DNA from: Falsiroseomonas sp038250135
GTDB lineage: Bacteria; Pseudomonadota; Alphaproteobacteria; Acetobacterales; Acetobacteraceae
Direction: 5' to 3'
Length of the DNA: 15,750 bases
Assembly: GCA_038250135.1 (NCBI GenBank)
Contig: JBBSCP010000071.1
Span: 1 to 15,750, forward strand
Shown: one piece after another, positions 7,186-14,335 of the stretch
Layout: the number at the start of each line of letters is the position of its first letter
Numbering within the stretch: position 1 is the stretch's first letter
Made by a program: the position numbers and the translations under genes
Notes under the pieces: generated by a model
The model's input: the letters and a program-made list of their open reading frames with translations, nothing else
Told to the model about the DNA's origin: nothing
Databases searched by the model: none

Positions 7186-8064
7186 TCACGAAGGCTCGAA
7201 GTGGTCGCCTTCTTGCCGCACGGTCCCTTCCGCGGCCAGTTTCAGCAAATGCGCGAGCAGGCTGCGCGCGGCGCCGGGCAGCAGCCGCGGGTCCAGCGTC
7301 GGGCCATAGGCGGCGGGCACGAGGTCGTGCGCCGTGGCGCGGCCGGCGGCGCGCAGTGCGTCGAGCACCCGCTGCTCACGCTCGCGCCGATGCTCGGCCA
7401 GCGCGGCAACGAAGGGGGCGGGCTCCGGCAAGGGAGGGCCATGGCCGGGCAGGTACAGGTCGTGCCGATGCGCGGCAAGGCGTGCCAGCGACTTCATGTA
7501 CTGCGCCATGTCGCCATCGGGTGGGCCGACGACCGTGGTGGACCAGCTCATCACGTGGTCGGCGCTGAACAGCGTGCCTGTGCCCGCCTCGTTCTCCAGC
7601 GCGAAGCACAGATGGTTGGCGCAATGGCCCGGCGTGTGGAGTGCGGTGATGCGCCAATCGTCGGCTTCCACCATTGCGCCATCTGGCAGGATGATGTCGG
7701 GGCGAAAACTGTGGTCGCCGCCCTCGCCGCCCTGATCCGGCGGTGTCAAATGCGGGGCGAAGCCCAGGCTTGGCGCGCCAGTCGCTTCCTGCAAGGCGGC
7801 AACACCCGGCGAATGGTCGCGATGCGTGTGGCTGACCAGGATCCTGGTGATCGTCTCGCCCTGCGTGGCGTCGAGGATCGCACGCAGATGCGCCGCATCC
7901 ACCGGCCCCGGGTCGAGCACCGCCACGCGGCCGCGCCCGATCAGGTAGGTGTTGGTGCCGCGGAAGGTGAAGGGGCCGGGATTGCCGCAGAGGATGCGCC
8001 GCACGCCCGGCGCCACTTCGGTCGCGACGCCGACTGGCGGGGAATCCTCGCGCAGGAACTTCAT
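7186..8064 (-). CDS. Metallo-beta-lactamase fold hydrolase with C-terminal winged helix (LACTB2-like)
   Basis: Dinuclear-zinc hydrolase, 292 residues from the ATG at 8064; the frame is open to 8142 but GGAGA five bases upstream supports 8064. Metal ligands are complete: HTHRDH at 79-84, His147 in HTPGH, Asp169 in SADH and His208 in LPGHG. The N-terminal half (GTNTYLIGRGRVAVLDPGP) is the typical first beta-sheet. The last 80 or so residues (REREQRVLDALRAAG onward) look like the winged-helix tail of LACTB2-type proteins, whose members are annotated as nucleases or thioester hydrolases. It is last in the leftward operon, with its ATG overlapping the ancestral stop of the upstream EamA gene (ATGA, 8061-8064). 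It converges on the NUDIX gene with 17 bases between, and no terminator hairpin is visible. Substrate unknown. Confidence 0.9.
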   Translation of the reverse strand: MKFLREDSPPVGVATEVAPGVRRILCGNPGPFTFRGTNTYLIGRGRVAVLDPGPVDAAHLRAILDATQGETITRILVSHTHRDHSPGVAALQEATGAPSLGFAPHLTPPDQGGEGGDHSFRPDIILPDGAMVEADDWRITALHTPGHCANHLCFALENEAGTGTLFSADHVMSWSTTVVGPPDGDMAQYMKSLARLAAHRHDLYLPGHGPPLPEPAPFVAALAEHRREREQRVLDALRAAGRATAHDLVPAAYGPTLDPRLLPGAARSLLAHLLKLAAEGTVRQEGDHFEPS

Positions 8065-8963
8065 GTCCGTCTCCGCCGTAATTCGCGATGCAGAATATAC
8101 AGGCTGGCCCCCACGATGACGATCGAGCCGATGATGGTCCACAGGCCCGGCACGTCGCCAAAGGCGATCCAGCCGAACCGCACCGCCCCGAGCAACGACG
8201 ACTAGGAGTAGGGCGCGATGGAGGAAACCTGTGCGCTGGCCCAGGCCTCCGTCATCAGCACCTGCGCCACGCCGCCGAGCAGGCCGATCAGGATCAGCAG
8301 CATCAGGTCATGCGTGTTCGGCGTCACCCAGACGAAGGGCATCATCAGGGCGAGCACGCCGGACATCAGCAGGGACTGCCAAAGCACGATGGTGATGGAG
8401 CTTTCGGTGGCGGAAAGGCTGCGCACCATCAGCGTCGTCGCGGCCGAGAAGATGCCGTGCAGCACCGCGGCGATCAGCCCGAAGCGCACGGCGCCACCGT
8501 AATCGCCGGTGAAGGCGCCTTGCCCCAACGCGATGATCGCGATGCCCAGGAACCCGGCCAGCACCGCGCCGAAGCGATGCAGGCCGACCTTCTCGCCGAG
8601 GAACGGGATCGACAGCAGCGTGACGAATAGCGGCGTGGTGTTGGTGACGGCGGTGTGCTCGGCCAGCGGCAGCACGCCGAGCGCATAGAAGCTGCATCCC
8701 ATCGCCAAGGTGCCGCTGGCGGCGCGCAGCACATGGCCGGGCAGGCGCTTCGTACGCAGCACGGCGGCAAGGCTGCCGCCCCGCGTAGGTTGCAGCACGA
8801 TCAGCAGCACCACCGGCAGGGCGAAGGCACTGCGGAAGAACATCTGCTCCAGGAAGGGCACGCGATCGACCATCGACTTCACGACGGCGCTCATCACGGC
8901 AAAGATCGCGCAGGCCAGCAGCATGAAGATCACGCCACGGCGAAAATCGTGCCTGAGCGCCAT
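8061..8963 (-). pseudogene. EamA/DMT-family transporter interrupted by in-frame TAG at 8202-8204
   Basis: Ten-segment drug/metabolite transporter with two EamA domains, starting at ATG 8963 (TGATG with the upstream gene). The first 253 codons are normal, ending ...SSIAPYS, then TAG (complement of 8202-8204). The same frame continues for 46 sense codons with a typical EamA end (SSLLGAVRFGWIAFGDVPG, later GASLYILHREL) and stops at TGA 8061-8063, overlapping the next ATG exactly as intact operon genes do. The neighbouring paralogue has Tyr at the interrupted position (APYEYMTLLW), so one base change from TAC or TAT explains the stop. The truncated product would lose about the last two membrane segments and is unlikely to transport. 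A sequencing error is the main alternative; recoding is improbable because TAG ends the ATPase gene normally. Confidence 0.8.
8070..8074 (-). promoter_or_regulatory. Shine-Dalgarno for the MBL-fold hydrolase
   Basis: The complement reads GGAGA, 5 bases before ATG 8064. It selects the inner start and gives this gene its own ribosome entry even if coupling from the interrupted EamA gene is lost. Confidence 0.7.
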
Positions 8964-9949
8964 CAACCCAAGCCCTTCGGGCCACCCGCTGCCGCGGCGG
9001 CCATCTGCTGCGCGTCCGCACGCTTGCGCACATGCTCGCGGTGCAGATTGTACAGACCCGCCGCCATGACGATCGAGGCTCCAGCGAGCGTGGACCAGGA
9101 CGGCACTTCGAACCAGATCAGGAAGCCGAGCAGGCCGCCCCAGAGCAGCGTCATGTATTCGTAGGGTGCCAGCGCCGAGACCGGCGCGATGGCGAAGGCG
9201 CGGGCAAACAGGAAATGCGCGCAGCCATTCGCGAGGCCGAGGAAGGCCAGCGCCAGCGTGATGTCCCAGGTGGGAATCACCGGACCGAGCGGCGGAAAGG
9301 CAGGCAACAGCAGAAAACCCACGGGCACATGCGCCGCGAGCAGCCAAAAGGCGATCGCCTGCGGCGTGTCCGTCGCCGCCAGCACCCGCGTCCAGATTCG
9401 CGTGATCGCGAGCGTGCAGGCGCCGACCAGCAGCATCGCGGCCTCCCATCGCCAGAGCTCGCCGCCCGGCTGGAGAATCACCATCACGCCGGCGAAGCCC
9501 ACGCAGGTGCTCGTCCAGCGCCGCCAGCCGACGCGCTCCCCCAGCAGCGGGATGGCCAGCACCGTCATCGCCAGCGGCGCCGCCGCGTTCACGGCGTAGG
9601 AGGCTCCGAGCGGGAAGTCATTGAACCAGGCCACGTAGAAGGCGACGGTCACGACGCAATGCAGCGCCGAACGCAGGCCGAGCAGCGGCAGGCGCACCGG
9701 CCGCAACCCCTGGAAGCGCACGAGCAGCGCGATGCCGAGCATGCCGAACAGCCCGCGCCAGATCATGGCGACGGCCACGCCCACCTCCGGCAGCGCCCAT
9801 TTCACCGCCGCATCCGCCACCGAGATCACCGCATAGCCGCTGGCGATGATGGCGATGCCGCGCAGCGTGTCCTGCGCCACCGGGAGCCGGGGGGGGGGGG
9901 GGGCTCGCGCCGGCCGTGCCGCCGGCGCGCCGGTTTGTCGGTCAGGCAA
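8963..9949 (-). CDS. EamA/DMT-family transporter
   Basis: Inner-membrane permease of the drug/metabolite transporter superfamily with two EamA repeats and about ten hydrophobic segments; substrate unknown. From TTG 9949 it has 328 residues, about 25 more than the usual 300. That surplus is an Ala/Pro/Arg-rich head (residues 1-23) containing four prolines encoded by a 15-base homopolymer. The first membrane segment begins near residue 30 (GIAIIASGYAVISVADAAV). Repeat ends are recognisable (AAPLAMTVLAIPLLGERVGW; ALAPYEYMTLLWGGLLGF). TTG 9949 has GAGGG 8 bases upstream and overlaps the dehydratase stop by 8 bases (TTGCCTGA). GTG 9880, just past the homopolymer, would give 305 residues and a more typical N-terminus but lacks a Shine-Dalgarno. 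The choice matters, because only with the TTG start is the homopolymer inside the coding sequence. Confidence 0.88.
   Translation of the reverse strand: MPDRQTGAPAARPARAPPPPRLPVAQDTLRGIAIIASGYAVISVADAAVKWALPEVGVAVAMIWRGLFGMLGIALLVRFQGLRPVRLPLLGLRSALHCVVTVAFYVAWFNDFPLGASYAVNAAAPLAMTVLAIPLLGERVGWRRWTSTCVGFAGVMVILQPGGELWRWEAAMLLVGACTLAITRIWTRVLAATDTPQAIAFWLLAAHVPVGFLLLPAFPPLGPVIPTWDITLALAFLGLANGCAHFLFARAFAIAPVSALAPYEYMTLLWGGLLGFLIWFEVPSWSTLAGASIVMAAGLYNLHREHVRKRADAQQMAAAAAGGPKGLG
9889..9903. repeat. 15-base G homopolymer (C15 in the coding strand)
   Basis: Fifteen consecutive G on the plus strand. On the minus strand it falls about 15 codons after TTG 9949 of the EamA gene, or just upstream of the alternative GTG 9880. 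As written the length keeps the TTG start in frame with the transporter. It is by far the longest homopolymer I noticed in the window. Confidence 0.97.
9906..9929. repeat. GC-rich inverted repeat (9-bp stem, 6-base loop)
   Basis: CGCGCCGGC at 9906-9914 and its exact reverse complement GCCGGCGCG at 9921-9929 flank a 6-base loop. It sits between the dehydratase stop and the homopolymer. In the leftward transcript the hairpin is followed by a C run, not a U run, so it does not look like an intrinsic terminator. Confidence 0.7.
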
Positions 9950-10784
9950 GCGGCTGGCCCTCGAAGGCCATCTCGGCCTCGGCCTGCTGGCAGGTGGCGC
10001 CCTGGTCGTCGCGGGTCTCGAGCCGGAAGCCGGCGCCGTCCGGACGCGCGAGCAGGGTCAGGGGGCGGCCGTCGAAGCAGGGGCGGCGGCCGCGGAAGGC
10101 GAAGCGCGCGAGGCGCTTGCCAGGCGCCTGGGCCAGCGCGTGATGTACCAACAACGTCGCCTGCAGCGGGCCATGCACCACCAGGCCCGGATAGCCCTCG
10201 GTACCGGTCACATAGGGGTGGTCGTAATGGATGCGGTGGCCATTGCCGGTCAGCGCCGAGTAGCGGAACAGCATCACCGGGTCCGGCACCATGACGGTGG
10301 TCGCGGCATCCGGCCAGGCGGGCGCGGGTTCGGCGGCCTTCACGGCCGCACCCTCGGCGCCGCGATAGACGATGTCCTGCTCCTCCTCGATGGCGAGGCC
10401 CGCCGGGCCCTCGACGAGGTGGCGCACGGTGACGAAGACCAGCCGCCCGGTGCCGCCCGATTTCTCCTCTACCTTGAGGATGGTGCTGGTCCGCCGCACC
10501 GCCTCGCCTTCCCGCAGCGCGACGGGGTGGAACACCAGACGCCCACCAGCCCACATGCGGCGTGGCAGGTCATGCACGGGTGGCAGGAAGCCGCCGCGCC
10601 GGGGGTGGCCGTCGGGGCCGATGGCATCCGGCATCACCCAGTCCTGGAACAACATCCAGTGCCAGGTTGGCGGTAGAGTCGCAGGGGTGGCCATGCCGAG
10701 AGTCGCCGCAAGGCCGCGCAACAGCCGACCGTCCAGCCGATCCTCGCGCGTTTCGGTTCGGCCGACGTAATCCTGGTACGCCAT
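9942..10784 (-). CDS. FAS1/HTD2-like hotdog dehydratase (mesaconyl-CoA hydratase-like)
   Basis: Double-hotdog hydratase/dehydratase, 280 residues from ATG 10784, whose A overlaps the last base of the preceding TGA (TGATG); a TTG at 10787 is also in frame but less likely. The N-terminal half has WHWMLFQDW (41-49) and LPPVHDLPRRMWAGG (67-81), typical of the FAS1-like dehydratase domain. The second half carries the hydratase signature SALTGNGHRIHYD (176-188) and GYPGLVVHGPL (197-207). This arrangement fits COG3777 proteins such as mesaconyl-C4-CoA hydratase, which add or remove water at a C=C bond of a CoA thioester. No CoA transferase or lyase partner is adjacent; it lies between a membrane glycosyltransferase and EamA transporters. 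It could supply the hydratase step missing from the acyl-CoA operon to the left, but that is speculation. Confidence 0.88.
   Translation of the reverse strand: MAYQDYVGRTETREDRLDGRLLRGLAATLGMATPATLPPTWHWMLFQDWVMPDAIGPDGHPRRGGFLPPVHDLPRRMWAGGRLVFHPVALREGEAVRRTSTILKVEEKSGGTGRLVFVTVRHLVEGPAGLAIEEEQDIVYRGAEGAAVKAAEPAPAWPDAATTVMVPDPVMLFRYSALTGNGHRIHYDHPYVTGTEGYPGLVVHGPLQATLLVHHALAQAPGKRLARFAFRGRRPCFDGRPLTLLARPDGAGFRLETRDDQGATCQQAEAEMAFEGQPLA
9958..9962 (-). promoter_or_regulatory. Shine-Dalgarno supporting the TTG start of the first EamA gene
   Basis: The complement reads GAGGG, 8 bases before TTG 9949, inside the end of the dehydratase gene. No comparable site precedes GTG 9880. Confidence 0.45.
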
Positions 10785-12382
10785 CAATCCTCGCGAACGT
10801 AGAGCCTGTAATTATCCATGTAGACCACCCGCGTGTAGCGCCTCCAGGTGGCCTCGAAGGCCGGATGGCGCGAGAAATACTCGATGAAGTCGAATTCCTC
10901 CGCACCGCATCTTGGAATGCCAGGGTTGCGCGCCACCAGCACCGCACCGGGTGGGGCGCGCGCGAAATCCTCCGCCACGGTGCGGTAGACGAGGAATTCG
11001 GGGCGCGACATCTCCCACGTCTCGCGGTAGCGCGCCGCGTCGGGCGGGCAATCGGTGTAGGCGCCGACCAATAGCCACAGGTTCATGGTGCGCAGCGTGG
11101 ATCGTGCCTGGGCATAGTTCAGCGCCGGATAGACCGGGTAGATATCCGGCGAGAGCACCAGCAGGCGCTCCCCGGCGACCTCGCGCTTCAGCGCCACGGC
11201 CAATCGCCCGGCGTCCAGATGCCAATACCAGATCTGCCGCCAAGGGCTCTCACCGTGCAGTTGCACGATACCGATGCCGCAGGCCGCAGCGAGGGCAAGC
11301 ATCTGCGCCGAGCGCCCTGCCCGCGCCGGCGGCAGCGCCTGGTCCATCCACCGCGCCAGCACAACGCCGCCGAGCAGCACCGTGGCCATGCCGACCGGCA
11401 CCACATGGTAGGACCAGCCCTTGTGCTGGACCCAGGCCGAGAGGAAGGCGCCGATACCCCAGGCGCCCAGCCCCCAGGCAAGCGGGCCGGCGCCGCGCCA
11501 GGCCAGCAGCGCCAGTACCGCGAGCAGCGCCATCAGGGCGGTGCCGAGCTTGTCGCCAAGCAGCACATCGACCAGCCCGAAACCATGGCTGTCGAGATAG
11601 AAACCCATGACCAGCGGCACGACATGGCCGAAATAATCGGGGAAGATCAGGGGGACGAGCACCAGGTACAACGCCCAGACCAGGGCCATCAGCCAGGGCA
11701 GCGGGTCGCGCAGCGCCGCCCGCGGTCCGCGCCGACACAGCACCAGCGCCTCCACCAGGAAGGGCACGGCCAGGAAATGCGGCTTGAGCGCGAAGGCCAG
11801 CGCGGCCGCCACCGTGACCGCGAGCGCGAGGCCGGAGCGGGTTGGCAGCCCCTGGATGCGCCGCGCCACCAGGAAGGCATAGGGCATGGCGAACAGCCCC
11901 ATCAGATGCTCGCGCTGGCCCACATCATAGGCGGCGAGCACCGCGGTGAGCGGCACCAGCGCGTCCAGCATCGCGGCCTCGACCGGACCTTCGGCGTCAC
12001 GCTCGCGCAGGCGCATGGTCATCCGCCAGGCCAGGACACAGCAGGCCATGACGCAGAGCAGCAGCGCCTGCACGCCATCCAGCGGGCTCCAGCGCGCGAT
12101 CGCCGCCGGGATCGCCGTCAGCACGAAGATCAGCGGCGGGTTGACGTCGAGCAGATCACGATAAAGTCGCTCGCCCGCCAACCAGCGTTCGGCGAAGTTG
12201 AGAATCGCCGCGACATCGTGGTTGAGCGGCGGCGAAAGCGCCATCAACGCAAAGGCCAGGGCCGGAAGCAGCGCCAGGGCGCGCAGCAACCTCGCCCGCG
12301 CCGAGGGCAAGGCTTGCGGCAAGGGACGCGTCTGGGGCGCGGCATCCACCTCGATGGCGGAAATCGGATTCGGCGGGGTCAT
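10784..12382 (-). CDS. Polytopic membrane glycosyltransferase, GT-C fold (GT39/83-like)
   Basis: Predicted inner-membrane enzyme that transfers a sugar from a polyprenyl-phosphate donor to an acceptor on the periplasmic side. The 532-residue form starts at ATG 12382; the frame is open to GTG 12472, but the extra residues are polar and unlike a family N-terminus. After a first membrane segment (LLRALALLPALAFALMAL) comes an exposed loop with NHDVAAILNFAERWLAGERL; Asp56 there is the candidate catalytic acid. NPPLIFVLTA at 81-90 matches the Pro-rich motif of ArnT/PMT-like enzymes. Roughly ten further hydrophobic segments follow, then a soluble tail of about 170 residues (from QLHGESPWRQIW), presumably periplasmic. 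It is divergent from a methyltransferase, a GT2 and an ArnE-like gene that could make and flip its donor. Family assignment is by architecture; the sugar and acceptor are unknown. Confidence 0.75.
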   Translation of the reverse strand: MTPPNPISAIEVDAAPQTRPLPQALPSARARLLRALALLPALAFALMALSPPLNHDVAAILNFAERWLAGERLYRDLLDVNPPLIFVLTAIPAAIARWSPLDGVQALLLCVMACCVLAWRMTMRLRERDAEGPVEAAMLDALVPLTAVLAAYDVGQREHLMGLFAMPYAFLVARRIQGLPTRSGLALAVTVAAALAFALKPHFLAVPFLVEALVLCRRGPRAALRDPLPWLMALVWALYLVLVPLIFPDYFGHVVPLVMGFYLDSHGFGLVDVLLGDKLGTALMALLAVLALLAWRGAGPLAWGLGAWGIGAFLSAWVQHKGWSYHVVPVGMATVLLGGVVLARWMDQALPPARAGRSAQMLALAAACGIGIVQLHGESPWRQIWYWHLDAGRLAVALKREVAGERLLVLSPDIYPVYPALNYAQARSTLRTMNLWLLVGAYTDCPPDAARYRETWEMSRPEFLVYRTVAEDFARAPPGAVLVARNPGIPRCGAEEFDFIEYFSRHPAFEATWRRYTRVVYMDNYRLYVRED

Positions 12383-12562
12383 CAAGCGCTCACGGGCCGC
12401 AGTTTCGGCGCGGGGAGGCCCGCACGCAACCACTCCCAAGGCCTTTCTCCGCCTTGATTGTGGCAGCGACACGGCGATGCCGCCCCGCCCCGCCGCGCCA
12501 GCGCCTCACGGTTGCCGCGCAAGCGCCTTGCCGCCGCCGCGACTGACCGCCACAAGACCCGG
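12383..12562. promoter_or_regulatory. Divergent intergenic region between GT-C operon and MTase-GT2-DMT genes
   Basis: About 180 bp, depending on both start choices, separate outward-facing glycan-related genes and should contain promoters for each. I could not pick a convincing -35/-10 pair or operator. Both flanking frames stay open well into this region, which makes start assignment on each side uncertain. Confidence 0.4.
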
Positions 12563-13297
12563 GTGGAACCCGCAGAATACGCCCTGATGGACGCCGCCGA
12601 AAACGGCATGTGGTGGTATCGCGCCGTGCATGCCCGAGTGCTCGATGCCCTGCGCGCCCGGCCGGGCGCTCCCGGCCCGGTGCTCGATGCCGGCTGTGGC
12701 ACGGGCGGCTTTCTCAAGCGCCTTGCCGATCGCCAGCCCGGACGGCCTGCCATGGGACTGGAATACGATGCCGAGGCCTCCCGTCGCGCCGGCGCGAAAG
12801 CCGGCTTCCCGGTGGTGGTGGGCGACGCCAATACCTTGCCCTTCGCACCCGGCAGCTTCGGTGCGGCGGTCAGTATCGATGTCATCTGCCATGCCGGGCT
12901 GGACGAGGCGAAAGGCTTGGCCGAGTTGCACCGCGTATTGGCCACGGGTGGCACGGTGGTGGCGAACCTGCCCGCCTATGAATGGATGCGCAGCGCTCAT
13001 GATGCGCGCGTGCACACCGCCCGGCGCTACACCGCCGCCAGCGCGAGACGGGCCTTCGCCGCGGCCGGCTTCATCGACATCTCCGCCCGCTACTGGAACA
13101 GCCTGCTGTTTCCGCTGATGGCCCTGCAGCGCAAGGTGCTGGCACGCCGTGCCGATGCGCCGAGCGACGTCACCGATTTCCCTCCCTGGCTCGACCACAC
13201 CCTGCATGCCGTGTCGGAGACCGAACGGCGGATCGGCGGCCTGGGCATTCCCATGCCGGGCGGCGGTTCAGTGCTGGTGGTCGCGACCCGGCCATGA
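12563..13297 (+). CDS. Class I SAM-dependent methyltransferase
   Basis: Cytoplasmic AdoMet-dependent methyltransferase, 244 residues from GTG 12563. I chose this start because EPAEYALMDAAENGMWWYRAVH is the usual beginning of this subgroup (acidic residues followed by a WWYR/HWWF motif); the 35 upstream codons are Arg/Ala-rich and unlike it. No clear Shine-Dalgarno is visible, and ATG 12587 is a fallback. Motif I is VLDAGCGTGGF (40-50), the acidic ribose-binding residue is Glu67 in LEYD, and GDANTLPF (87-94) and SIDVICHA follow as motifs II/III. The C-terminal third is less typical and probably binds the substrate. Such proteins often sit in envelope-glycan loci and methylate sugars or lipid-linked intermediates. 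The downstream GT2 and flippase-like genes support that, but the substrate is unknown. Confidence 0.88.
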   Translation: MEPAEYALMDAAENGMWWYRAVHARVLDALRARPGAPGPVLDAGCGTGGFLKRLADRQPGRPAMGLEYDAEASRRAGAKAGFPVVVGDANTLPFAPGSFGAAVSIDVICHAGLDEAKGLAELHRVLATGGTVVANLPAYEWMRSAHDARVHTARRYTAASARRAFAAAGFIDISARYWNSLLFPLMALQRKVLARRADAPSDVTDFPPWLDHTLHAVSETERRIGGLGIPMPGGGSVLVVATRP

Positions 13298-13324
13298 ACG
13301 CACGTCCCAACGCGACTTTGAACG

Positions 13325-13330
13325 AAGGAG
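13325..13330 (+). promoter_or_regulatory. Shine-Dalgarno for the GT2 gene
   Basis: AAGGAG lies 9 bases before GTG 13340. It is the best ribosome-binding site in the right block and fixes a GTG start. Confidence 0.8.
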
Positions 13331-13339
13331 TTACCCCGC

Positions 13340-14335
13340 GTGACTGAAAGCCTCGGCCGCGGCATCGGCCTTTCCATCGTGGTGCCGGTCTATCGCGGCG
13401 CCGCCACCGTCGGCGCGCTGGTCGAGGCGTTGTCCGCGCTGCGTCCCGAGGGGGGCATCGAGATCATTCTGGTCAATGACGGCAGCCCGGACAATTCCGG
13501 CGATGTCTGCCGCGCCCTGGCCGCGAGCGCCACCGTGCCGCTCATCTACATCGAACATGCGCGCAATTTCGGCGAGCACAACGCCGTCATGTCCGGCCTG
13601 CGGCATGCGCGCGGGCGCTACGTCATCACGATGGATGACGACCTGCAGAACCCGCCCGAGGAGGTGACGCGGCTGTACGACCACGCCCGCCTCGGCGGCT
13701 GGGACGTGGTGTACACGCGCTACGCCAAGAAGGAACATGATGGTTGGCGCAACCTCGGCAGCCGCTTCGCCAATGGCGTCGCGGACATGCTGCTCGACAA
13801 GCCGAAAGGGCTCTACCTGTCCTCCTTTCGCTGCATGAGCGCCTTCGCGGTGGAGCAGGTGGCGCGCTACGCCGGCCCCTACCCCTATGTCGATGGCCTG
13901 CTGATGCAGGTGACGCAGCGCCTGGACAGCATCGAGGTGAAGCACCTGCCGCGCGCCGAAGGGCGCAGCAACTATACGCTGAAGCGCCTGGTGCTGCTGT
14001 GGCTGAACCTCGCCACCAACTTCTCGGTGCTGCCGTTGCGCCTTGCCATCCTCGCCGGCGCGGGGCTCGGCCTGCTCGGCCTGCTGGCCGCCGCCTTTGT
14101 GGTGATCGAGGCGCTGATGGGCGAAACCCCCTCCGGCTGGGCCTCGATGATGACGGTGCTGCTGCTGGTCTCGGGCGTGCAGTTCCTCATCCTGGGCGTA
14201 CTCGGCGAATATGTCGGCCGCGCCTTCCTCTCGGCCAATGGCAAGCCGCAGGGCGTGGTGCGGCAGGTGATCATGGCGCCCGGCACGGCGCCCGGTTCCA
14301 CGGGGGACGCGCCGAAAGTGCGCGCCGTTTCCTGA
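13340..14335 (+). CDS. Membrane-anchored GT2 glycosyltransferase (ArnC/GtrB/DPM1-like)
   Basis: Transfers a sugar from a nucleotide donor to polyprenyl (undecaprenyl) phosphate at the cytoplasmic face. The 331 residues begin with the GT-A fold: LSIVVPVYRGA (11-21), ILVNDGSPDNS (43-53), EHARNFGEHNAVMSGL (72-87) and the metal-binding MDDDLQNPPEE with Asp99-Asp101. GRSNYTLKRL (208-217) is the conserved segment before the membrane domain in this group. Two hydrophobic segments (about 230-257 and 268-290) match the ArnC/GtrB arrangement, with a cytoplasmic tail. GTG 13340 is supported by AAGGAG. It lies 42 bases after the methyltransferase and overlaps the next gene by one base (TGATG), so it is cotranslated with a flippase-like protein. 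The sugar is not deducible; ArnC (formyl-aminoarabinose), glucose and mannose enzymes look alike. Confidence 0.92.
   Translation: MTESLGRGIGLSIVVPVYRGAATVGALVEALSALRPEGGIEIILVNDGSPDNSGDVCRALAASATVPLIYIEHARNFGEHNAVMSGLRHARGRYVITMDDDLQNPPEEVTRLYDHARLGGWDVVYTRYAKKEHDGWRNLGSRFANGVADMLLDKPKGLYLSSFRCMSAFAVEQVARYAGPYPYVDGLLMQVTQRLDSIEVKHLPRAEGRSNYTLKRLVLLWLNLATNFSVLPLRLAILAGAGLGLLGLLAAAFVVIEALMGETPSGWASMMTVLLLVSGVQFLILGVLGEYVGRAFLSANGKPQGVVRQVIMAPGTAPGSTGDAPKVRAVS

Noticed and set aside
8202..8204. Pyrrolysine or other TAG recoding of the EamA gene.
   Set aside because: No pyl genes or methylamine methyltransferase context, the protein family has no known recoded residue here, and TAG terminates the ATPase gene normally.
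9906..9929. Intrinsic terminator ending the dehydratase transcript.
   Set aside because: The stem is strong, but the downstream run in the transcript is C, not U, and the operon continues with overlapping genes.
9032..10294. Long plus-strand frame of about 420 codons opposite the EamA and dehydratase genes.
   Set aside because: It encodes low-complexity Arg/Gly/His/Gln-rich sequence typical of antisense frames in GC-rich DNA, while the minus strand has recognisable families with tight junctions.
11219..12457. Plus-strand frame of 412 codons opposite the GT-C membrane protein.
   Set aside because: Gln/Arg/His-rich composition and lack of motifs mark it as the antisense of a Leu/Ala-rich membrane gene.
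13294..13347. A 17-codon ORF (ATG overlapping the methyltransferase stop as ATGA, its TGA just inside the GT2 start), considered as a leader peptide or coupling ORF.
   Set aside because: Its end simply spans the GT2 Shine-Dalgarno and GTG start; no RBS or recognisable peptide supports it, and a random frame of this length is expected.
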